DNA of 61,017 nt from Rhodoferax sp. (GCF_010365055.1 NZ_JAAFHA010000013.1:1-61017); one strand, 5' to 3'. Positions 27,009 to 37,250 are shown, numbered from the stretch's first letter. Made by a program: numbers and translations. Notes: generated from the letters alone by a model not told the origin.

Positions 27009-27458
27009 TCAGCGCTTGTTCACATCCTTTGCTGACGTGCTGGTGCTCGACGTCGATTTTTTCTTTTTGTCGCCGGGACGCTGCGCCACAAAGTACTCCG
27101 GCTCTTTTTCTTTATTCCTTAATTTCGCCGGCAGGGTGCTGACCTTGTTGGGGGTCCTGGCGCTGACCGGCTTATCCAATGGCTTCTTCGACGGTGTGTT
27201 CGCGGCCAGGTCCTTTTTCTCTTGTTTCAGCCGAGCCTTCTGCATCGCGTCGGCCAGTCGCGCGTCTCGACCAACTGCCTGATCAGTTTGGTATTTTTGG
27301 GCCGAGGAACGCTGGTCGGTGGCGTCAATGACCTCGCCATCGGGGCAAGCCATGTGGCTGTAGGTATTGCCACATTTATAGACATTTTGAGCTCCAGCCC
27401 CCGTCGATAAAGCCAATGTAGCTATACTAATAGTAGCAATCACAATATGGTTTGGCAT
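27009..27458 (-). CDS. exported DUF4124 domain protein
   Basis: Protein of 149 residues: signal peptide to about residue 24 (cleavage after STGAGA), a DUF4124 segment (VYKCGNTYSHMACPDGE), then a Lys/Ser/Thr-rich, probably disordered C-terminus (KKKKSTSSTSTSAKD). Function unknown; the family is secreted and common in betaproteobacteria. Its signal peptide is encoded by a copy of the dispersed repeat (27392-27438). Confidence 0.75.
   Translation of the reverse strand: MPNHIVIATISIATLALSTGAGAQNVYKCGNTYSHMACPDGEVIDATDQRSSAQKYQTDQAVGRDARLADAMQKARLKQEKKDLAANTPSKKPLDKPVSARTPNKVSTLPAKLRNKEKEPEYFVAQRPGDKKKKSTSSTSTSAKDVNKR
27392..27438 (-). repeat. copy C of the dispersed repeat, inside the DUF4124 signal peptide
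   Basis: On the minus strand: GCTACTATTAGTATAGCTAC, a spacer, then TCGACGGGGGCTGGAGCTC. It encodes ATISIATLALSTGAGA in the same frame used by copies A and B, supplying the hydrophobic core and cleavage region of the signal peptide. Confidence 0.8.
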
Positions 27459-27498
27459 GGTGTAACTCCGGTTGGATAGGTCAAAAGCGCGTCTGGAT

Positions 27499-28113
27499 TT
27501 ACAAAGCCGTCGTTTCAGGCCTGGGCGGCTTCGGTCGGGGTGGCTTGCTGGTATGGATCAGCAGCATGGCTTTGTCCATATCGCCCACCAGCAAGTTCGG
27601 CAGAGCGGTGACGGCGCGGGCGATGCACTGATCAATCGCCAGCCGGTGATCCAGTGAAGGCTTTTTAAGCACCCAGTTGATGACTTCCGACTTGAGGCCC
27701 GGATGCCCGACACCCAGGCGCAGGCGCCAGTAGGCGTCGGTACCCAATTGGGCGTGAATGTCGCGCAAACCGTTGTGCCCAGCATGACTGCCCCCCAGCT
27801 TGAGTTTGGCCTCACCGGCCGCGAGGTCCAACTCATCGTGCGCCACCAGTATTTCCTGCGGCTCGATTTTGAAGAACCGGGCCAGTGCAGCGACCGATTT
27901 GCCGCTCAGGTTCATGAAGGTTTGGGGTTTGAGCAGCCAGACCGCTTGCCCGCTCACGTTGACACGCGCTAGCAGTCCATGGAAGGTCTTGTCCATCGAC
28001 AGGTTGGTCTTGAGCTCGCGCGCGACTGCATCCAGCCACCAAAAGCCCGCATTGTGCCGGGTGGATTCGTAGTCGGGGCCGGGATTGCCAAGACCAACAA
28101 AGAGTTTGATCAT
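27499..28113 (-). CDS. pth: peptidyl-tRNA hydrolase
   Basis: Recycling enzyme of 204 residues that frees tRNA from stalled peptidyl-tRNA. Signatures: [25 protein letters not shown] with the catalytic His, [12 protein letters not shown], and AHDELDL followed by [16 protein letters not shown] at 28113 is the standard start; the frame opens further to 28191. The last residues ([16 protein letters not shown]) are a Pro-rich tail. Sits downstream of rplY, separated by a terminator. Confidence 0.95.
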   Translation of the reverse strand: MIKLFVGLGNPGPDYESTRHNAGFWWLDAVARELKTNLSMDKTFHGLLARVNVSGQAVWLLKPQTFMNLSGKSVAALARFFKIEPQEILVAHDELDLAAGEAKLKLGGSHAGHNGLRDIHAQLGTDAYWRLRLGVGHPGLKSEVINWVLKKPSLDHRLAIDQCIARAVTALPNLLVGDMDKAMLLIHTSKPPRPKPPRPETTAL

Positions 28114-28143
28114 GTGCAAATTATCAGGGTAAGCGCAAGTGTC

Positions 28144-28170
28144 AAAAAAAATGGCCCGCGAGCGGGCCAT
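28144..28170 (-). terminator. rho-independent terminator after rplY
   Basis: A perfect nine-base stem ATGGCCCGC/GCGGGCCAT with a two-base loop is followed on the minus strand by a run of seven T. It lies between rplY (stop 28257) and pth (start 28113), so pth needs readthrough or its own promoter. Confidence 0.85.
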
Positions 28171-28256
28171 TGATGAACAGTTGGCGACCAATCATTTCAA
28201 TTGAAGCCAAACGACGCTGCCTGCGCGGCAGGTCAGCGTGTCCCAACAGTCAAAGG

Positions 28257-28961
28257 TTATTTCTTCTTGGCTGCGGGCGCTTTGGCTGCTGGCGCCTTGG
28301 CGGCGGGTGCTTTAGCGGCGGGCGCTGCCTTGCCAGCTGCTGCAGGCGCCCCAGCTGCCGCTGCCGGCACCTCACCGGCCTCTGCGGTCGGTGCTTCTGC
28401 CGCACCAATCACCACCACCGATACCAGAACCGGGTTCTTGTTGCCGCGTGTCACAGCGGTCACACCCTTGGGCAGTGTGACGTCGGACAAGTGCAGAGAG
28501 CTACCTTTTTTCAGGCCGCTCAAATCGACGGCGATGAATTCAGGCAGGTCTTTCGGGAGACACAACACTTCGATTTCAGTGATCACGTGATTGGCAATAC
28601 AACCTTCGGTCTTGATGGCGGAGGAGTTCTCATCGCCGCTGTAGTGCAGCGGCACTTTCATGTGCAGACGGGTCTTGGCATCAACGCGCTGAAAGTCGAC
28701 GTGCAAAACGAGTTGCTTGAATGGGTGCATCTGCACGTCACGCAGCAAAACCTTGTTTGCGGTGCCGTTCATTTCCATGTCCAGCACGGTGGCGTGAAAC
28801 GCCTCATGCTTCAAGGCATGCCACAGGGCATTGTGATCAATCTCGATCTGCTGTGGCTCAGTGCCACCGCCATAAACAATACCCGGTGTACGACCGGTGA
28901 TGCGGAGACGGCGGCTCGCACCCGTGCCCTGCTTGGCGCGCTCAAAAGCGACGAATTTCAT
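28257..28961 (-). CDS. rplY: 50S ribosomal protein L25 (CTC type)
   Basis: bL25 of 234 residues that binds 5S rRNA. N-terminal L25 domain ([28 protein letters not shown]), then the TL5/CTC C-terminal domain ([28 protein letters not shown]). It ends in an Ala/Pro/Lys repeat tail with at least four copies of [10 protein letters not shown], common in this family in betaproteobacteria. The tail is encoded by GC-rich tandem repeats that could vary in length. Confidence 0.95.
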   Translation of the reverse strand: MKFVAFERAKQGTGASRRLRITGRTPGIVYGGGTEPQQIEIDHNALWHALKHEAFHATVLDMEMNGTANKVLLRDVQMHPFKQLVLHVDFQRVDAKTRLHMKVPLHYSGDENSSAIKTEGCIANHVITEIEVLCLPKDLPEFIAVDLSGLKKGSSLHLSDVTLPKGVTAVTRGNKNPVLVSVVVIGAAEAPTAEAGEVPAAAAGAPAAAGKAAPAAKAPAAKAPAAKAPAAKKK

Positions 28962-29063
28962 AATATTTACTCCTGGAGGAATCCACCGCGACCAGTGTGA
29001 CTCCGGTTTTAAAATGGCTCAGAGTACGCAATTCTTGGTGCTCTGAGCCCGCTTTTGCCCAAA

Positions 29064-30041
29064 TCAGAAAAGGTTTTCCTGATCCGAGAACAAACTCATC
29101 ACCGACTCGCCCTTGGCAATGCGCTGAATCGTCTCGGCGATCAACGGGGCCACGGACAATTGTCGAATCTTCTTGCAGGCAAGAGCAGCCTGGCTCAAGG
29201 GGATGGTGTTGGTGACCACCACTTCATCGAGCGCCTCACCGTTGGTGATACGTTCAATGGCCGGACCCGAAAAAATGGGGTGCGTGCAATAAGCGTAGAC
29301 TTTTTTTGCGCCGCGCTCTTTCAAAACCTCCGCCGCCTTGACCAAGGTGCCCGCGGTATCAATCATGTCATCCATGATGACGCAGTTGCGGCCATCGATC
29401 TCGCCAATGACATGCATCACCTCGCTCACATTGGCTCTAGGGCGACGCTTATCAATAATGGCCAAATCGCAATTGAGTTGCTTGGCCAGCGCGCGCGCGC
29501 GCACCACACCGCCCACATCCGGCGACACCACAATCAAATCTTCGTAATTTTTCTGACGCAAATCGCCCAGCAAGATGGGAGAGGCAAAAATATTGTCAAC
29601 CGGGATATCAAAAAAACCCTGTATCTGATCGGCATGCAAGTCCATGGTCAAGACACGGGCGACGCCGACGGTCTGTAGCATGTTGGCCACCACCTTGGCG
29701 GTAATGGGCACCCGACTGGAGCGTGGGCGGCGGTCTTGCCGTGCATAGCCAAAATACGGAATCACGGCACTGATGCGTTCGGCTGATGCGCGCTTGAGTG
29801 CATCCACCATGATGAGCAGTTCCATCAGGTTGTCGTTGGTGGGTGCGCAAGTGGACTGCACCACAAAAACGTCTCGCGCCCGCACGTTCTGATTTATTTC
29901 GACCGTCACTTCACCATCTGAGAAGCGGCCAACCATGGCGTCGCCGAGCCGGATGCCCAGGTAGCTGGCAATGTCCGCAGCCATCCCCGGATTGGCGTTG
30001 CCCGTAAAAACCATGAAATCAGGGGGGGGAGGAGCCAGCAT
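29064..30041 (-). CDS. prs: ribose-phosphate pyrophosphokinase
   Basis: PRPP synthase of 325 residues supplying nucleotide, His and Trp synthesis. Signatures: [14 protein letters not shown] with [12 protein letters not shown], the flexible-loop region [15 protein letters not shown], and the PRPP-binding [17 protein letters not shown]. Start at 30041 ([14 protein letters not shown]) is usual for the group. It follows tRNA-Gln and ispE in the conserved block and precedes rplY. Confidence 0.97.
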   Translation of the reverse strand: MLAPPPPDFMVFTGNANPGMAADIASYLGIRLGDAMVGRFSDGEVTVEINQNVRARDVFVVQSTCAPTNDNLMELLIMVDALKRASAERISAVIPYFGYARQDRRPRSSRVPITAKVVANMLQTVGVARVLTMDLHADQIQGFFDIPVDNIFASPILLGDLRQKNYEDLIVVSPDVGGVVRARALAKQLNCDLAIIDKRRPRANVSEVMHVIGEIDGRNCVIMDDMIDTAGTLVKAAEVLKERGAKKVYAYCTHPIFSGPAIERITNGEALDEVVVTNTIPLSQAALACKKIRQLSVAPLIAETIQRIAKGESVMSLFSDQENLF

Positions 30042-30109
30042 GAGTATCTCGGCGTTTGAGTAGCGTTTGCGTCAGTACGTCCGGCGCCCGGCTCATACAA
30101 CAAAATTTT

Positions 30110-30186
30110 TGGCAGGGGAAGAAGGATTCGAACCTTCGCATGCTGGAATCAAAATCCAGTGCCTTAACCAACTTGGCGACTCCCCT
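30110..30186 (-). tRNA. tRNA-Gln (anticodon TTG)
   Basis: On the minus strand a full cloverleaf runs from AGGGGAGTCGCC to CTTCCCCTGCCA. Acceptor stem AGGGGAG pairs with TTCCCCT, the anticodon loop is TTTTGAT with TTG, the T-loop is TTCGAAT, and the 3' CCA is encoded. Seventy-seven bases. Placed between ispE and prs, a common betaproteobacterial order. Confidence 0.95.
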
Positions 30187-30200
30187 ACACGGGTTGGCAA

Positions 30201-31064
30201 CTAAATGCTGCTAACCGACAAACCGTCGCTGACTGCCCAACCCAGCAATGGATGAACATCCAGACTGCTACACAACCTGACCTGAAACTCGCCTGGAGCG
30301 CCTATCAGATCAATATCCTGCAACACCTGTGCAAATACCGCGCTTCCAGAGCCTGTCATCCGGCCACTGAGTCCACGCGATGCCAGCCACTCAAGGGCTT
30401 GGGTCACGCCCGGACAAAGTCTTTGGGCAACACTCTGTAGGTCATTACGACCGAAACTGAAAGCATTTGCAGCGAAGCCTGAAATTATAGCGGTTTCACT
30501 GTCTCTTTTCAGGGCCGGATCCGAGAAAATTAATCTCGTTTCGAGCCCCTCTGTGGGCTTGACCACCAGAAATCGGCCTGAAGGCACGGCTACAGGGCTC
30601 ATTTTTTCACCAATTCCTTCAACCCAGGCATTGCGTCCACCTAGGAAAAACGGCACATCGGCACCCAGTTGAAGCCCGATTTGGCTAAGTTTTTCGAGCG
30701 AGTAGTTGAGCCGCCACAAACGGTTCAACGCCAACAGGGTCGAGGCCGCATCGGAAGATCCGCCGCCCATGCCCGCTTGCGCGGGAATGTGTTTTTCTAT
30801 CCCGATATGAACGCCTAGAGGGCTGCTGCTCGCGACTTGCAGCGCGCGTGCAGCGCGAACCACCAGGTCATCATCCGGTAACTTGGTCGTCAGGTCCTCG
30901 CGGCTGATTTGTCCATCGGCGCGCAAGTCAAAATGCAGTGTGTCGCACCAATCAATGAGCATGAAGACCGATTGCAGCAAATGATAACCATCGCCCCTCC
31001 TTCCTGTGATGTGCAAGAACAGGTTGAGCTTGGCCGGTGCGCAGATATCGTAGAGTGCCTTCAC
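30201..31064 (-). CDS. ispE: 4-diphosphocytidyl-2-C-methyl-D-erythritol kinase
   Basis: GHMP kinase of 287 residues in the MEP isoprenoid pathway. PAKLNLFLHITGRRGDGYH at the N-terminus, ATP loop IPAQAGMGGGSSDAA, and the third motif GLSGRMTGSGSAVFA. Start at 31064 overlaps the lolB stop (ATGA), so the TPR-lolB-ispE genes are coupled, with tRNA-Gln and prs downstream. Confidence 0.96.
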   Translation of the reverse strand: MKALYDICAPAKLNLFLHITGRRGDGYHLLQSVFMLIDWCDTLHFDLRADGQISREDLTTKLPDDDLVVRAARALQVASSSPLGVHIGIEKHIPAQAGMGGGSSDAASTLLALNRLWRLNYSLEKLSQIGLQLGADVPFFLGGRNAWVEGIGEKMSPVAVPSGRFLVVKPTEGLETRLIFSDPALKRDSETAIISGFAANAFSFGRNDLQSVAQRLCPGVTQALEWLASRGLSGRMTGSGSAVFAQVLQDIDLIGAPGEFQVRLCSSLDVHPLLGWAVSDGLSVSSI

Positions 31065-31573
31065 TTTTCAAGCACCAGTCGCAGTTCCGTCACAGGCGCG
31101 GGCTCTGTGCGGCGAGCGGTCAGCCGACCATCAGCCAGTTGCGACAGGTCAGCACTCCAACCCGCCGCACGCATGTTGTCTCCGGCCAGCCAGGCAAAGA
31201 GCGCAATCACCGGTATCTCGGCGCCGACCGCCTGCTGGATCAAGGCGTCCAACGATGCAAAGGAGCGAATGTCGCCGTTGGTGCGCATCAGCGCCGTGCC
31301 GGCTGACCAAGAGAGCGCGGCGGCGGTCGTCCCCAGGGGGGTGTATAGCGTCAACTCACCGGCCTGAGCATTGCCAGTCAACTCAAACCCGGCAGCAAAG
31401 GCCTGGGGCGCAGACTGTGCTTGGTCGGACTCGACCCGCACCGCCAGGCGGCCGCGCCAAACTGGACGTTCAGACTGATTGAGGGTGCTGACCGGCGTCG
31501 GGACTGCGCAACCAACCAAAAACAAAATAGCAAATAGAGCGACAGCCAAGCCAGTGATTCTTCGCTGCATCAC
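31061..31573 (-). CDS. lolB: outer membrane lipoprotein LolB
   Basis: Lipoprotein receptor of 170 residues that inserts lipoproteins in the outer membrane after transfer from LolA. Signal peptide with lipobox LVGCA (Cys22). The mature part has the one-domain LolB pattern (WRGRLAVRVES, FELTGNAQAGELTLYTPLG, LFAWLAGDN). Start overlaps the TPR gene stop; stop overlaps ispE. Family members upstream of ispE are typical. Confidence 0.9.
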   Translation of the reverse strand: MMQRRITGLAVALFAILFLVGCAVPTPVSTLNQSERPVWRGRLAVRVESDQAQSAPQAFAAGFELTGNAQAGELTLYTPLGTTAAALSWSAGTALMRTNGDIRSFASLDALIQQAVGAEIPVIALFAWLAGDNMRAAGWSADLSQLADGRLTARRTEPAPVTELRLVLEK

Positions 31574-33315
31574 AAGGTCACACGCAGGCGCTTTAGAGTC
31601 TCAAGCAGGGTTTCATTATCGGCATTGAGTTGCAGGCCCTGCTTCCAGATGCTCCGCGCCTGATCGCGCTGACCGAGGTTCCACAAGACTTCACCCAAAT
31701 GAGCTGCAATTTCTGCGTCCGGGCGGGCTTTAAATGCCGCCTCCAGAATGCGTTGAGCCTCAGCCAGATTGCCACTGCGGAATTCCACCCAGCCCAGGCT
31801 GTCGCTAATAAAAGGATCGCCTGGCGCATAGTCCAGCGCCTTCAAAATGAGCTGTTTGGCCTCGACCAAGCGAGTACTGCGTTCTGCCAGTGAATAACCC
31901 AGGGCGTTATAAGCATGCGGATCCTCGGGTTTTCCAGCGATCACGCTGCGCAGCAACTGCTCCATCTCGTCAAGCTTGCCCAACTTTTCGGCCACCATGG
32001 CCATGTCATAAGCGAGACCAAAATCCTCGGGGTTGGTCGAAGCGGCCTGGGCCAGAAGTTCATAGGCGGCCGGGTACTGCTTGCTGTCACGCAGCAGTTG
32101 TATTTCAGCAGCCAACTTTTGCCGACCGTCTGCAGGCGACACCTCGGGTTGGCTGCGAATCAGTTGACGCGCGTCTTCCAGCTTGCCTTGCCGGGCAAGG
32201 AGACCGGCGCGGCGCAGCTGGGCGTTGAGTACGTCTTCCTTGCTGTCAATGCGTTGCAGCCACGCATCGGCTTGCACAAAATCCTTCTGTTGCTCGGCAA
32301 TTTGGGCCAGGGAAAGATAAGCCTGGGTCAAACCACGCCCCGCGTCCACGCTGGGTGTGCCATTGCGCTTGGCCAGCGCCAGTTCCACATACTGTTTTAG
32401 CGAGCGTTCCGCCACGGCGGGATTGCCCTCCTGCAACTCGAGTACGCCCCGTATCAGCCAAGCCTCTGCATGGTCAGGCTTTTCCGCGGTAACGAGTTGC
32501 AGCTGCGCGGCTGCCTCCGCATAGCGCTGGGCATCCAACAAAACGCGGACATACGCCATTCGCACCTCGGGCATTGGCTTGTCCTCGATGTATTCCTTCA
32601 CAAGAGCCTCAGCCTGCGGCACTTTGGCCCCCATCATGGCCAAGGCCAACAAAGCGGGAGGCTCTGATTTGGCATCCAGCTCCCGCGCCTTGCGCACCGC
32701 ATGCAATGCGCCGCTGGCATCATCCGCCTCCAAACGCATGCGTCCGATGACGGTCCAGGCGGCAACGCCGGTCGCCGGAGCATCCAAGTAACTGGCTAGC
32801 GCTTGCTCCACCGTGGCGGCAGCCAGCTTTTTATCGGTCGCTCGCGCAAAGTAGCGCGCAAGGCCCAAGATGGTACTGGCCCGGTCCTTGCCATCCGCTA
32901 GCGCGATCTCACGCTTGAGCAGCTCCAATGTCTCGCCAATACGGTTCAGACCAATCAATATCTGCAGGACGTAGCGATTGGCCTCACGTGATGCGGGCTG
33001 GGCCTGTTTCCAGGCACGCGCTGCCAGCAGCGCCGAATCGCCCGAGCGCGCCTGCAATGCGATGTCAACCGCACGTTGGTAGAGTCTCGGATCATTCGTT
33101 TTCCGCGCTGCATCAAGCATCAGCGAGTAAGCGGCACCCGGCTCCCCGCCGCGGGCATTGAGTTCCCCCAACAACAGTTGATAAAAGAGCTCGCTGCTGA
33201 GCGCTGAACTCTTGGGCTCAGCCGCCTTGTCAGACGGCGTTTGGGCATTCACGCCCAGCGCGCAAACGAGGGCGAGCAGCACGCTGCAACGAGGCAAACA
33301 GTGAAAATTCAACAT
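31570..33315 (-). CDS. TPR-repeat exported protein
   Basis: Protein of 581 residues with a signal peptide (LVCALGVNAQ) and many tetratricopeptide repeats over most of its length; the clearest are near the C-terminus (DPHAYNALGYSLAER, DPFISDSLGWVEFRSGN, PDAEIAAHLGEVLWNLG). Proteins like this precede lolB in betaproteobacteria and probably act in the periplasm or at the outer membrane; the role is not defined. The gene is divergent from mutM by 38 bases. Confidence 0.88.
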   Translation of the reverse strand: MLNFHCLPRCSVLLALVCALGVNAQTPSDKAAEPKSSALSSELFYQLLLGELNARGGEPGAAYSLMLDAARKTNDPRLYQRAVDIALQARSGDSALLAARAWKQAQPASREANRYVLQILIGLNRIGETLELLKREIALADGKDRASTILGLARYFARATDKKLAAATVEQALASYLDAPATGVAAWTVIGRMRLEADDASGALHAVRKARELDAKSEPPALLALAMMGAKVPQAEALVKEYIEDKPMPEVRMAYVRVLLDAQRYAEAAAQLQLVTAEKPDHAEAWLIRGVLELQEGNPAVAERSLKQYVELALAKRNGTPSVDAGRGLTQAYLSLAQIAEQQKDFVQADAWLQRIDSKEDVLNAQLRRAGLLARQGKLEDARQLIRSQPEVSPADGRQKLAAEIQLLRDSKQYPAAYELLAQAASTNPEDFGLAYDMAMVAEKLGKLDEMEQLLRSVIAGKPEDPHAYNALGYSLAERSTRLVEAKQLILKALDYAPGDPFISDSLGWVEFRSGNLAEAQRILEAAFKARPDAEIAAHLGEVLWNLGQRDQARSIWKQGLQLNADNETLLETLKRLRVTL

Positions 33316-33353
33316 AAGATGATAATAATCTATGCGACCGAAATTTCTTTGTC

Positions 33354-34169
33354 ATGCCCGAATTGCCTGAGGTTGAAGTCACACGCTTGAGTTTTGCCTT
33401 CGACATAGCAGGAGCAATAATCATTTCTGTGCGCATGGGCAAATCGCTGCGCTGGCCCTTGGGGTGTTGTCCCGCCCAGCTGGCGGGGCGGTCAGTGCTG
33501 GCAGTGCGAAGACGCGGCAAATACTTGTTAGTCGATCTCGATCACGGCTTGCTGCTGGTGCATTTGGGCATGTCGGGCAGCTTGAGTTTTGCCCGGCGCT
33601 TGCCCCCTGCCGGCGCCCATGACCATTTTGAGATGGTGACCACGCAGGGCACACTGCGACTGACCGATCCTCGTCGGTTTGGGGCAGTGGTCTATGCAGA
33701 CAGCGAGGATGCCCCGCAGGCTCGCAAGCTATTGGGCAAACTCGGCATGGAGCCTTTGTCCGATGTTTTTGACGTTGACCGCTTCCATGCCGCATTGAAG
33801 CGCCGTAAGGCCGCTATCAAACAGGTGCTGCTGGCGGGTGATGTGGTGGTGGGCGTGGGCAATATTTACGCTTCAGAAGCGCTGTTTATGGCGGGCATCC
33901 GACCAACCCTGAGCGCTGGCCGCCTGAGTCGGCCGCGCAGCGTCAAACTGCACGCCGCAATCGGCGATGTGCTGGCGCGTGCCGTGGCCAAGGGCGGCAG
34001 CACGCTGCGAAATTTCTCCAGCGCCAATGGCGACAGCGGTCATTTTCAACTGGAAGCCATGGTTTATGCCCGGCAAGGGCAGCCCTGCAGGGTTTGCGGG
34101 ACATCCATCAAGACCTTGCGACAAGGTCAGCGGTCGACGTTTTACTGCCCTCATTGCCAGAAAGCTTAG
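33354..34169 (+). CDS. mutM: formamidopyrimidine-DNA glycosylase
   Basis: Base-excision repair enzyme of 271 residues removing 8-oxoguanine. N-terminal [12 protein letters not shown] carries the catalytic Pro2 and Glu3; the H2TH domain and the C-terminal zinc finger ([24 protein letters not shown], four Cys, a region) are intact. With mutY 2 kb downstream it forms the GO repair system, though a GTPase gene lies between. Confidence 0.96.
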   Translation: MPELPEVEVTRLSFAFDIAGAIIISVRMGKSLRWPLGCCPAQLAGRSVLAVRRRGKYLLVDLDHGLLLVHLGMSGSLSFARRLPPAGAHDHFEMVTTQGTLRLTDPRRFGAVVYADSEDAPQARKLLGKLGMEPLSDVFDVDRFHAALKRRKAAIKQVLLAGDVVVGVGNIYASEALFMAGIRPTLSAGRLSRPRSVKLHAAIGDVLARAVAKGGSTLRNFSSANGDSGHFQLEAMVYARQGQPCRVCGTSIKTLRQGQRSTFYCPHCQKA

Positions 34170-34218
34170 GTGTCAAGGCACCGCTCGGTGCTATATTGAA
34201 ACATTGCGCGGAGGCAAT

Positions 34219-36198
34219 TTGGCTATTTCATTTAACGAACAATTTGATCTACACGGCACGTGGCGGCGTGAGTTTGCCCTGCGCCTGAAGCTATTGGCCG
34301 AGTGGCTGAAAGACCACGAACTACTCGACGCCGCGGTAGAAGAACGCTTGCGTCGCCTGGAAACACAGGTGCGCGCTGACAAAGTCATGGTCGCGTTTGT
34401 GGGCGAGTTTTCCCGCGGCAAATCGGAGTTGATCAACGCCATTTTCTTTGCCGGCTACGGGCGGCGCATCATGCCCGCCAGCGCCGGACGCACCACCATG
34501 TGCCCGACCGAGATGGGCTACGACGCCCACGTCCCGCCTTGCCTGCGCCTCCTGCCGATTGAAACCCGCCTGCAACCGCAAGCGTTGATGGAATGGCGCA
34601 TGGTGCCGGAGAAATGGACGCGCATTGACTTGAATGTGCATGACCCCAAGCAGCTCTCGGAAGCGCTTGAGAAGGTAGCTGAAACGCGTCAGGTCACCCA
34701 GACCGAAGCCAAGGCGCTTGGCTTTTGGCAGACCGAGACGCCAGAAGACAATCCCACGGTCAATGCGCAAGGCCTGGTGGAAGTGCCCAAGTGGCGCCAT
34801 GCCTTGATCAATATTGCGCACCCTTTGTTAAAGCAGGGCTTGGTGATTCTGGATACACCTGGCCTCAACGCGATCGGCGCCGAACCTGAACTGACGGTCA
34901 GCCTGATTCCACAGGCCCATGCCGTCGTTTTTATTCTCGGCGCTGATACCGGCGTCACCAAGTCGGACCTTGCCATCTGGCGTGAACACTTGGTCGCTGA
35001 TTCGATTGATGCAAATTCAAGGTTGGTGGTTCTCAACAAGATAGACACCTTGTGGGACGCTCTGAGTTCCCCCCCCCAGGTGCAAGCGCAGATACAGCGC
35101 CAGCAAGCCTCAACCGCCGAGATATTGGGTATCGCCAGGCGGCAGGTGATCCCGGTATCGGCGCAAAAAGGCCTGGTGGCCAAGGTGACAGGCGATTCGG
35201 CCTTGCTGGAACTCAGCTGCTTGTCCGCGCTTGAAGAAGCGCTTGGCCAGGGCATCATGGGCCAGCGGCAAAAAATGTTGAGCTCTGCCATCTTCAGCGG
35301 CATTTCAGATTTGCGTGCCGAGACGGGTCGCGTGATTCACATGCGCAGGCGTGACCTGACCGAGCAACTGATTGAGCTTGAGGGTCTCCAGGGAAAAAAC
35401 TCAGCCGTCATCAAGAACATGCGGTCACGCATTTCGCAAGAGCAAGCCGAGTTTGATCTGGGTGGCGCGAAAATTCATGCGGTGCGTTCGGTCCACCTGA
35501 AACTGCTGCGTGAAGTGTTCAGTCTGCTGGGGCCGACAGCACTCAAAAAGGAAATGGCCCAGCTCACCCAGCTGTTGCAGCAAACCGGCATCAAACTGGG
35601 CGTCAACCGCGCCTATGGCGAGACTTTTGAGCGGCTGCGCAAGAATCTGCGGGAGGTGCAATCCATCAGCGCTGAAATCCAGGTCATGCTGGCCGCGACG
35701 TTTCGACAACTGAACGCCGAACATGGGTTCTCATTGCAGGCGCCCAGCGAACCAGGTTTGGACGCTTATCTGCATGACCTTGATCTGGTGGAACGCAGCC
35801 ATCTGCAGTACCTCAGCGTCGGCAATACTTTCAGGCTGGCGCAGCCCGAGTTTTCAGATCGACTGGTGCGTGCACTGTCCACCCGCCTACGCACCATCCA
35901 TGAAACGGCGTTGGGTGATATTGAGCTGTGGAGCAAGGCGGCCGCTGCCCAACTCGATGTCCAGTTGCGCGAGCGGCGGCGTAACTTCAGCCGGCGACTG
36001 GAGGCCATCGATCGAATACAGCAAGCCTCCGGCGGCCTCGGCGAACGCATTGATGAAATTCAGGGGCAAAAGAACAGCTTGGATCAACTCGATACCAAAC
36101 TGTCGGAGTTGACCGATTATCTGGTGACGGCAACCGACCCTGATCGGTGCGCTGCAACTGATGACGCCGCTATCACCCAGGTCATTGAACTGGTTTGA
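34219..36198 (+). CDS. dynamin family GTPase
   Basis: Large GTPase-like protein of about 659 residues. P-loop VGEFSRGKSELINAI at about residue 60, G3 DTPGL, and G4 NKID are present; the rest is mostly helical with heptad-like stretches (for example around residues 380-420 and 600-640), as in bacterial dynamin-like proteins. No membrane helix is visible. The start is TTG at 34219, chosen because a GGAGG-like GAGG lies six bases upstream and no earlier codon is family-like. Role probably in membrane remodelling or stress; not known. Stop overlaps the first possible mutY start. Confidence 0.82.
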   Translation: MAISFNEQFDLHGTWRREFALRLKLLAEWLKDHELLDAAVEERLRRLETQVRADKVMVAFVGEFSRGKSELINAIFFAGYGRRIMPASAGRTTMCPTEMGYDAHVPPCLRLLPIETRLQPQALMEWRMVPEKWTRIDLNVHDPKQLSEALEKVAETRQVTQTEAKALGFWQTETPEDNPTVNAQGLVEVPKWRHALINIAHPLLKQGLVILDTPGLNAIGAEPELTVSLIPQAHAVVFILGADTGVTKSDLAIWREHLVADSIDANSRLVVLNKIDTLWDALSSPPQVQAQIQRQQASTAEILGIARRQVIPVSAQKGLVAKVTGDSALLELSCLSALEEALGQGIMGQRQKMLSSAIFSGISDLRAETGRVIHMRRRDLTEQLIELEGLQGKNSAVIKNMRSRISQEQAEFDLGGAKIHAVRSVHLKLLREVFSLLGPTALKKEMAQLTQLLQQTGIKLGVNRAYGETFERLRKNLREVQSISAEIQVMLAATFRQLNAEHGFSLQAPSEPGLDAYLHDLDLVERSHLQYLSVGNTFRLAQPEFSDRLVRALSTRLRTIHETALGDIELWSKAAAAQLDVQLRERRRNFSRRLEAIDRIQQASGGLGERIDEIQGQKNSLDQLDTKLSELTDYLVTATDPDRCAATDDAAITQVIELV

Positions 36199-36221
36199 CG
36201 AGCGTGAATGAACGCGTGGTG

Positions 36222-37250
36222 ATGGATGTCGCCACTCAAGTGGTGCGTTGGCAAGAAACGCACGGCCGCCATGATTTGCCATGGCAGAACACCTGCGATC
36301 CGTACCGGGTCTGGCTGTCCGAGATCATGCTGCAACAGACCCAGGTGGCAACCGTACTGACTTATTTCCCCCGCTTTCTTGAGCGCTTTCCCGACGTGCG
36401 TTCACTGGCCGCCGCCTCGCTGGACGACGTGTTGGGTTTGTGGAGCGGTTTGGGTTATTACAGCCGCGCCCGCAACCTCCATTTGTGCGCTCAGGCGGTC
36501 ATGCGACTGCATGGTGGGCTTTTCCCACAAACCGCCCTGCTGCTGCAGACATTGCCCGGTATTGGCCGCTCGACCGCAGCCGCAATTGCATCCTTGTGCT
36601 TTGCTGAACGGGTGGCCATTCTGGATGGCAATGTCAAGCGCGTGCTCACGCGCGTGCTGGGCTTTGACGGCGACCTGGCTTCAGCAGCCAACGAGCGGCG
36701 GCTTTGGGATGAGGCGTCGCGCTTGCTGCCACTGCGTGATCTGCCGCAGGCCATGCCGCGCTACACACAAGGCTTGATGGACCTGGGTGCCACGCTTTGC
36801 ACCGCCAGAAAGCCAGGCTGCGAAGCCTGCCCGCTCGCCCAGTCCTGTGTCGCGCGGCGTTTGGGCCAGCCTGAGGGCTACCCGGTAAAGACGCGCAAAC
36901 TCAAGCGCAGTTCGCAGTCGATCTGGCTGCTATGGGCACAGGGCGAAAATGACAGCGTGTGGCTGAGCCAGCGGCCGACCCCTGGGGTCTGGGCCGGGCT
37001 TTACTGCCTGCCGTGGTTCGACCAGCGCGAGGCACTGGAGACAGCGGTACCCGAACGCTACCGCACCGCCTTGCATGACACGCCGTCCTTTACCCACGTA
37101 TTGACTCACAAGGACCTGTACCTGCATCCGGTTCAGGTGCAAATGCCACGCTCTGCCCAGGCGTCATCGCAGGGGCGCTGGATGAGCGCACAGGAGTGGC
37201 CGCACTTGGGCTTGCCGGCCCCCGTCAGAAAATTGCTACTCCAGGAGTAG
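36222..37250 (+). CDS. mutY: A/G-specific adenine glycosylase
   Basis: Repair glycosylase of about 342 residues that removes A opposite 8-oxoG. Signatures: [23 protein letters not shown] (region), helix-hairpin-helix [12 protein letters not shown], and the iron-sulfur Cys set [17 protein letters not shown]. The C-terminal MutT-like domain follows. TTG at 36195 and GTG at 36204 are alternative starts; ATG at 36222 best fits family length. Its last codons overlap rapZ (37236) and lie in a repeat copy. Confidence 0.93.
   Translation: MDVATQVVRWQETHGRHDLPWQNTCDPYRVWLSEIMLQQTQVATVLTYFPRFLERFPDVRSLAAASLDDVLGLWSGLGYYSRARNLHLCAQAVMRLHGGLFPQTALLLQTLPGIGRSTAAAIASLCFAERVAILDGNVKRVLTRVLGFDGDLASAANERRLWDEASRLLPLRDLPQAMPRYTQGLMDLGATLCTARKPGCEACPLAQSCVARRLGQPEGYPVKTRKLKRSSQSIWLLWAQGENDSVWLSQRPTPGVWAGLYCLPWFDQREALETAVPERYRTALHDTPSFTHVLTHKDLYLHPVQVQMPRSAQASSQGRWMSAQEWPHLGLPAPVRKLLLQE

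Noticed and set aside
31500..31560. Possible repeat in the lolB signal peptide
   Set aside because: The bases share ATAGC and GACAGCC fragments but not the order or spacing of the repeat. An ordinary lipoprotein signal explains it.
34178..34196. Hairpin GCACC/GGTGC between mutM and the GTPase gene
   Set aside because: The stem is only five to six bases and no T-run follows, so I do not call it a terminator.
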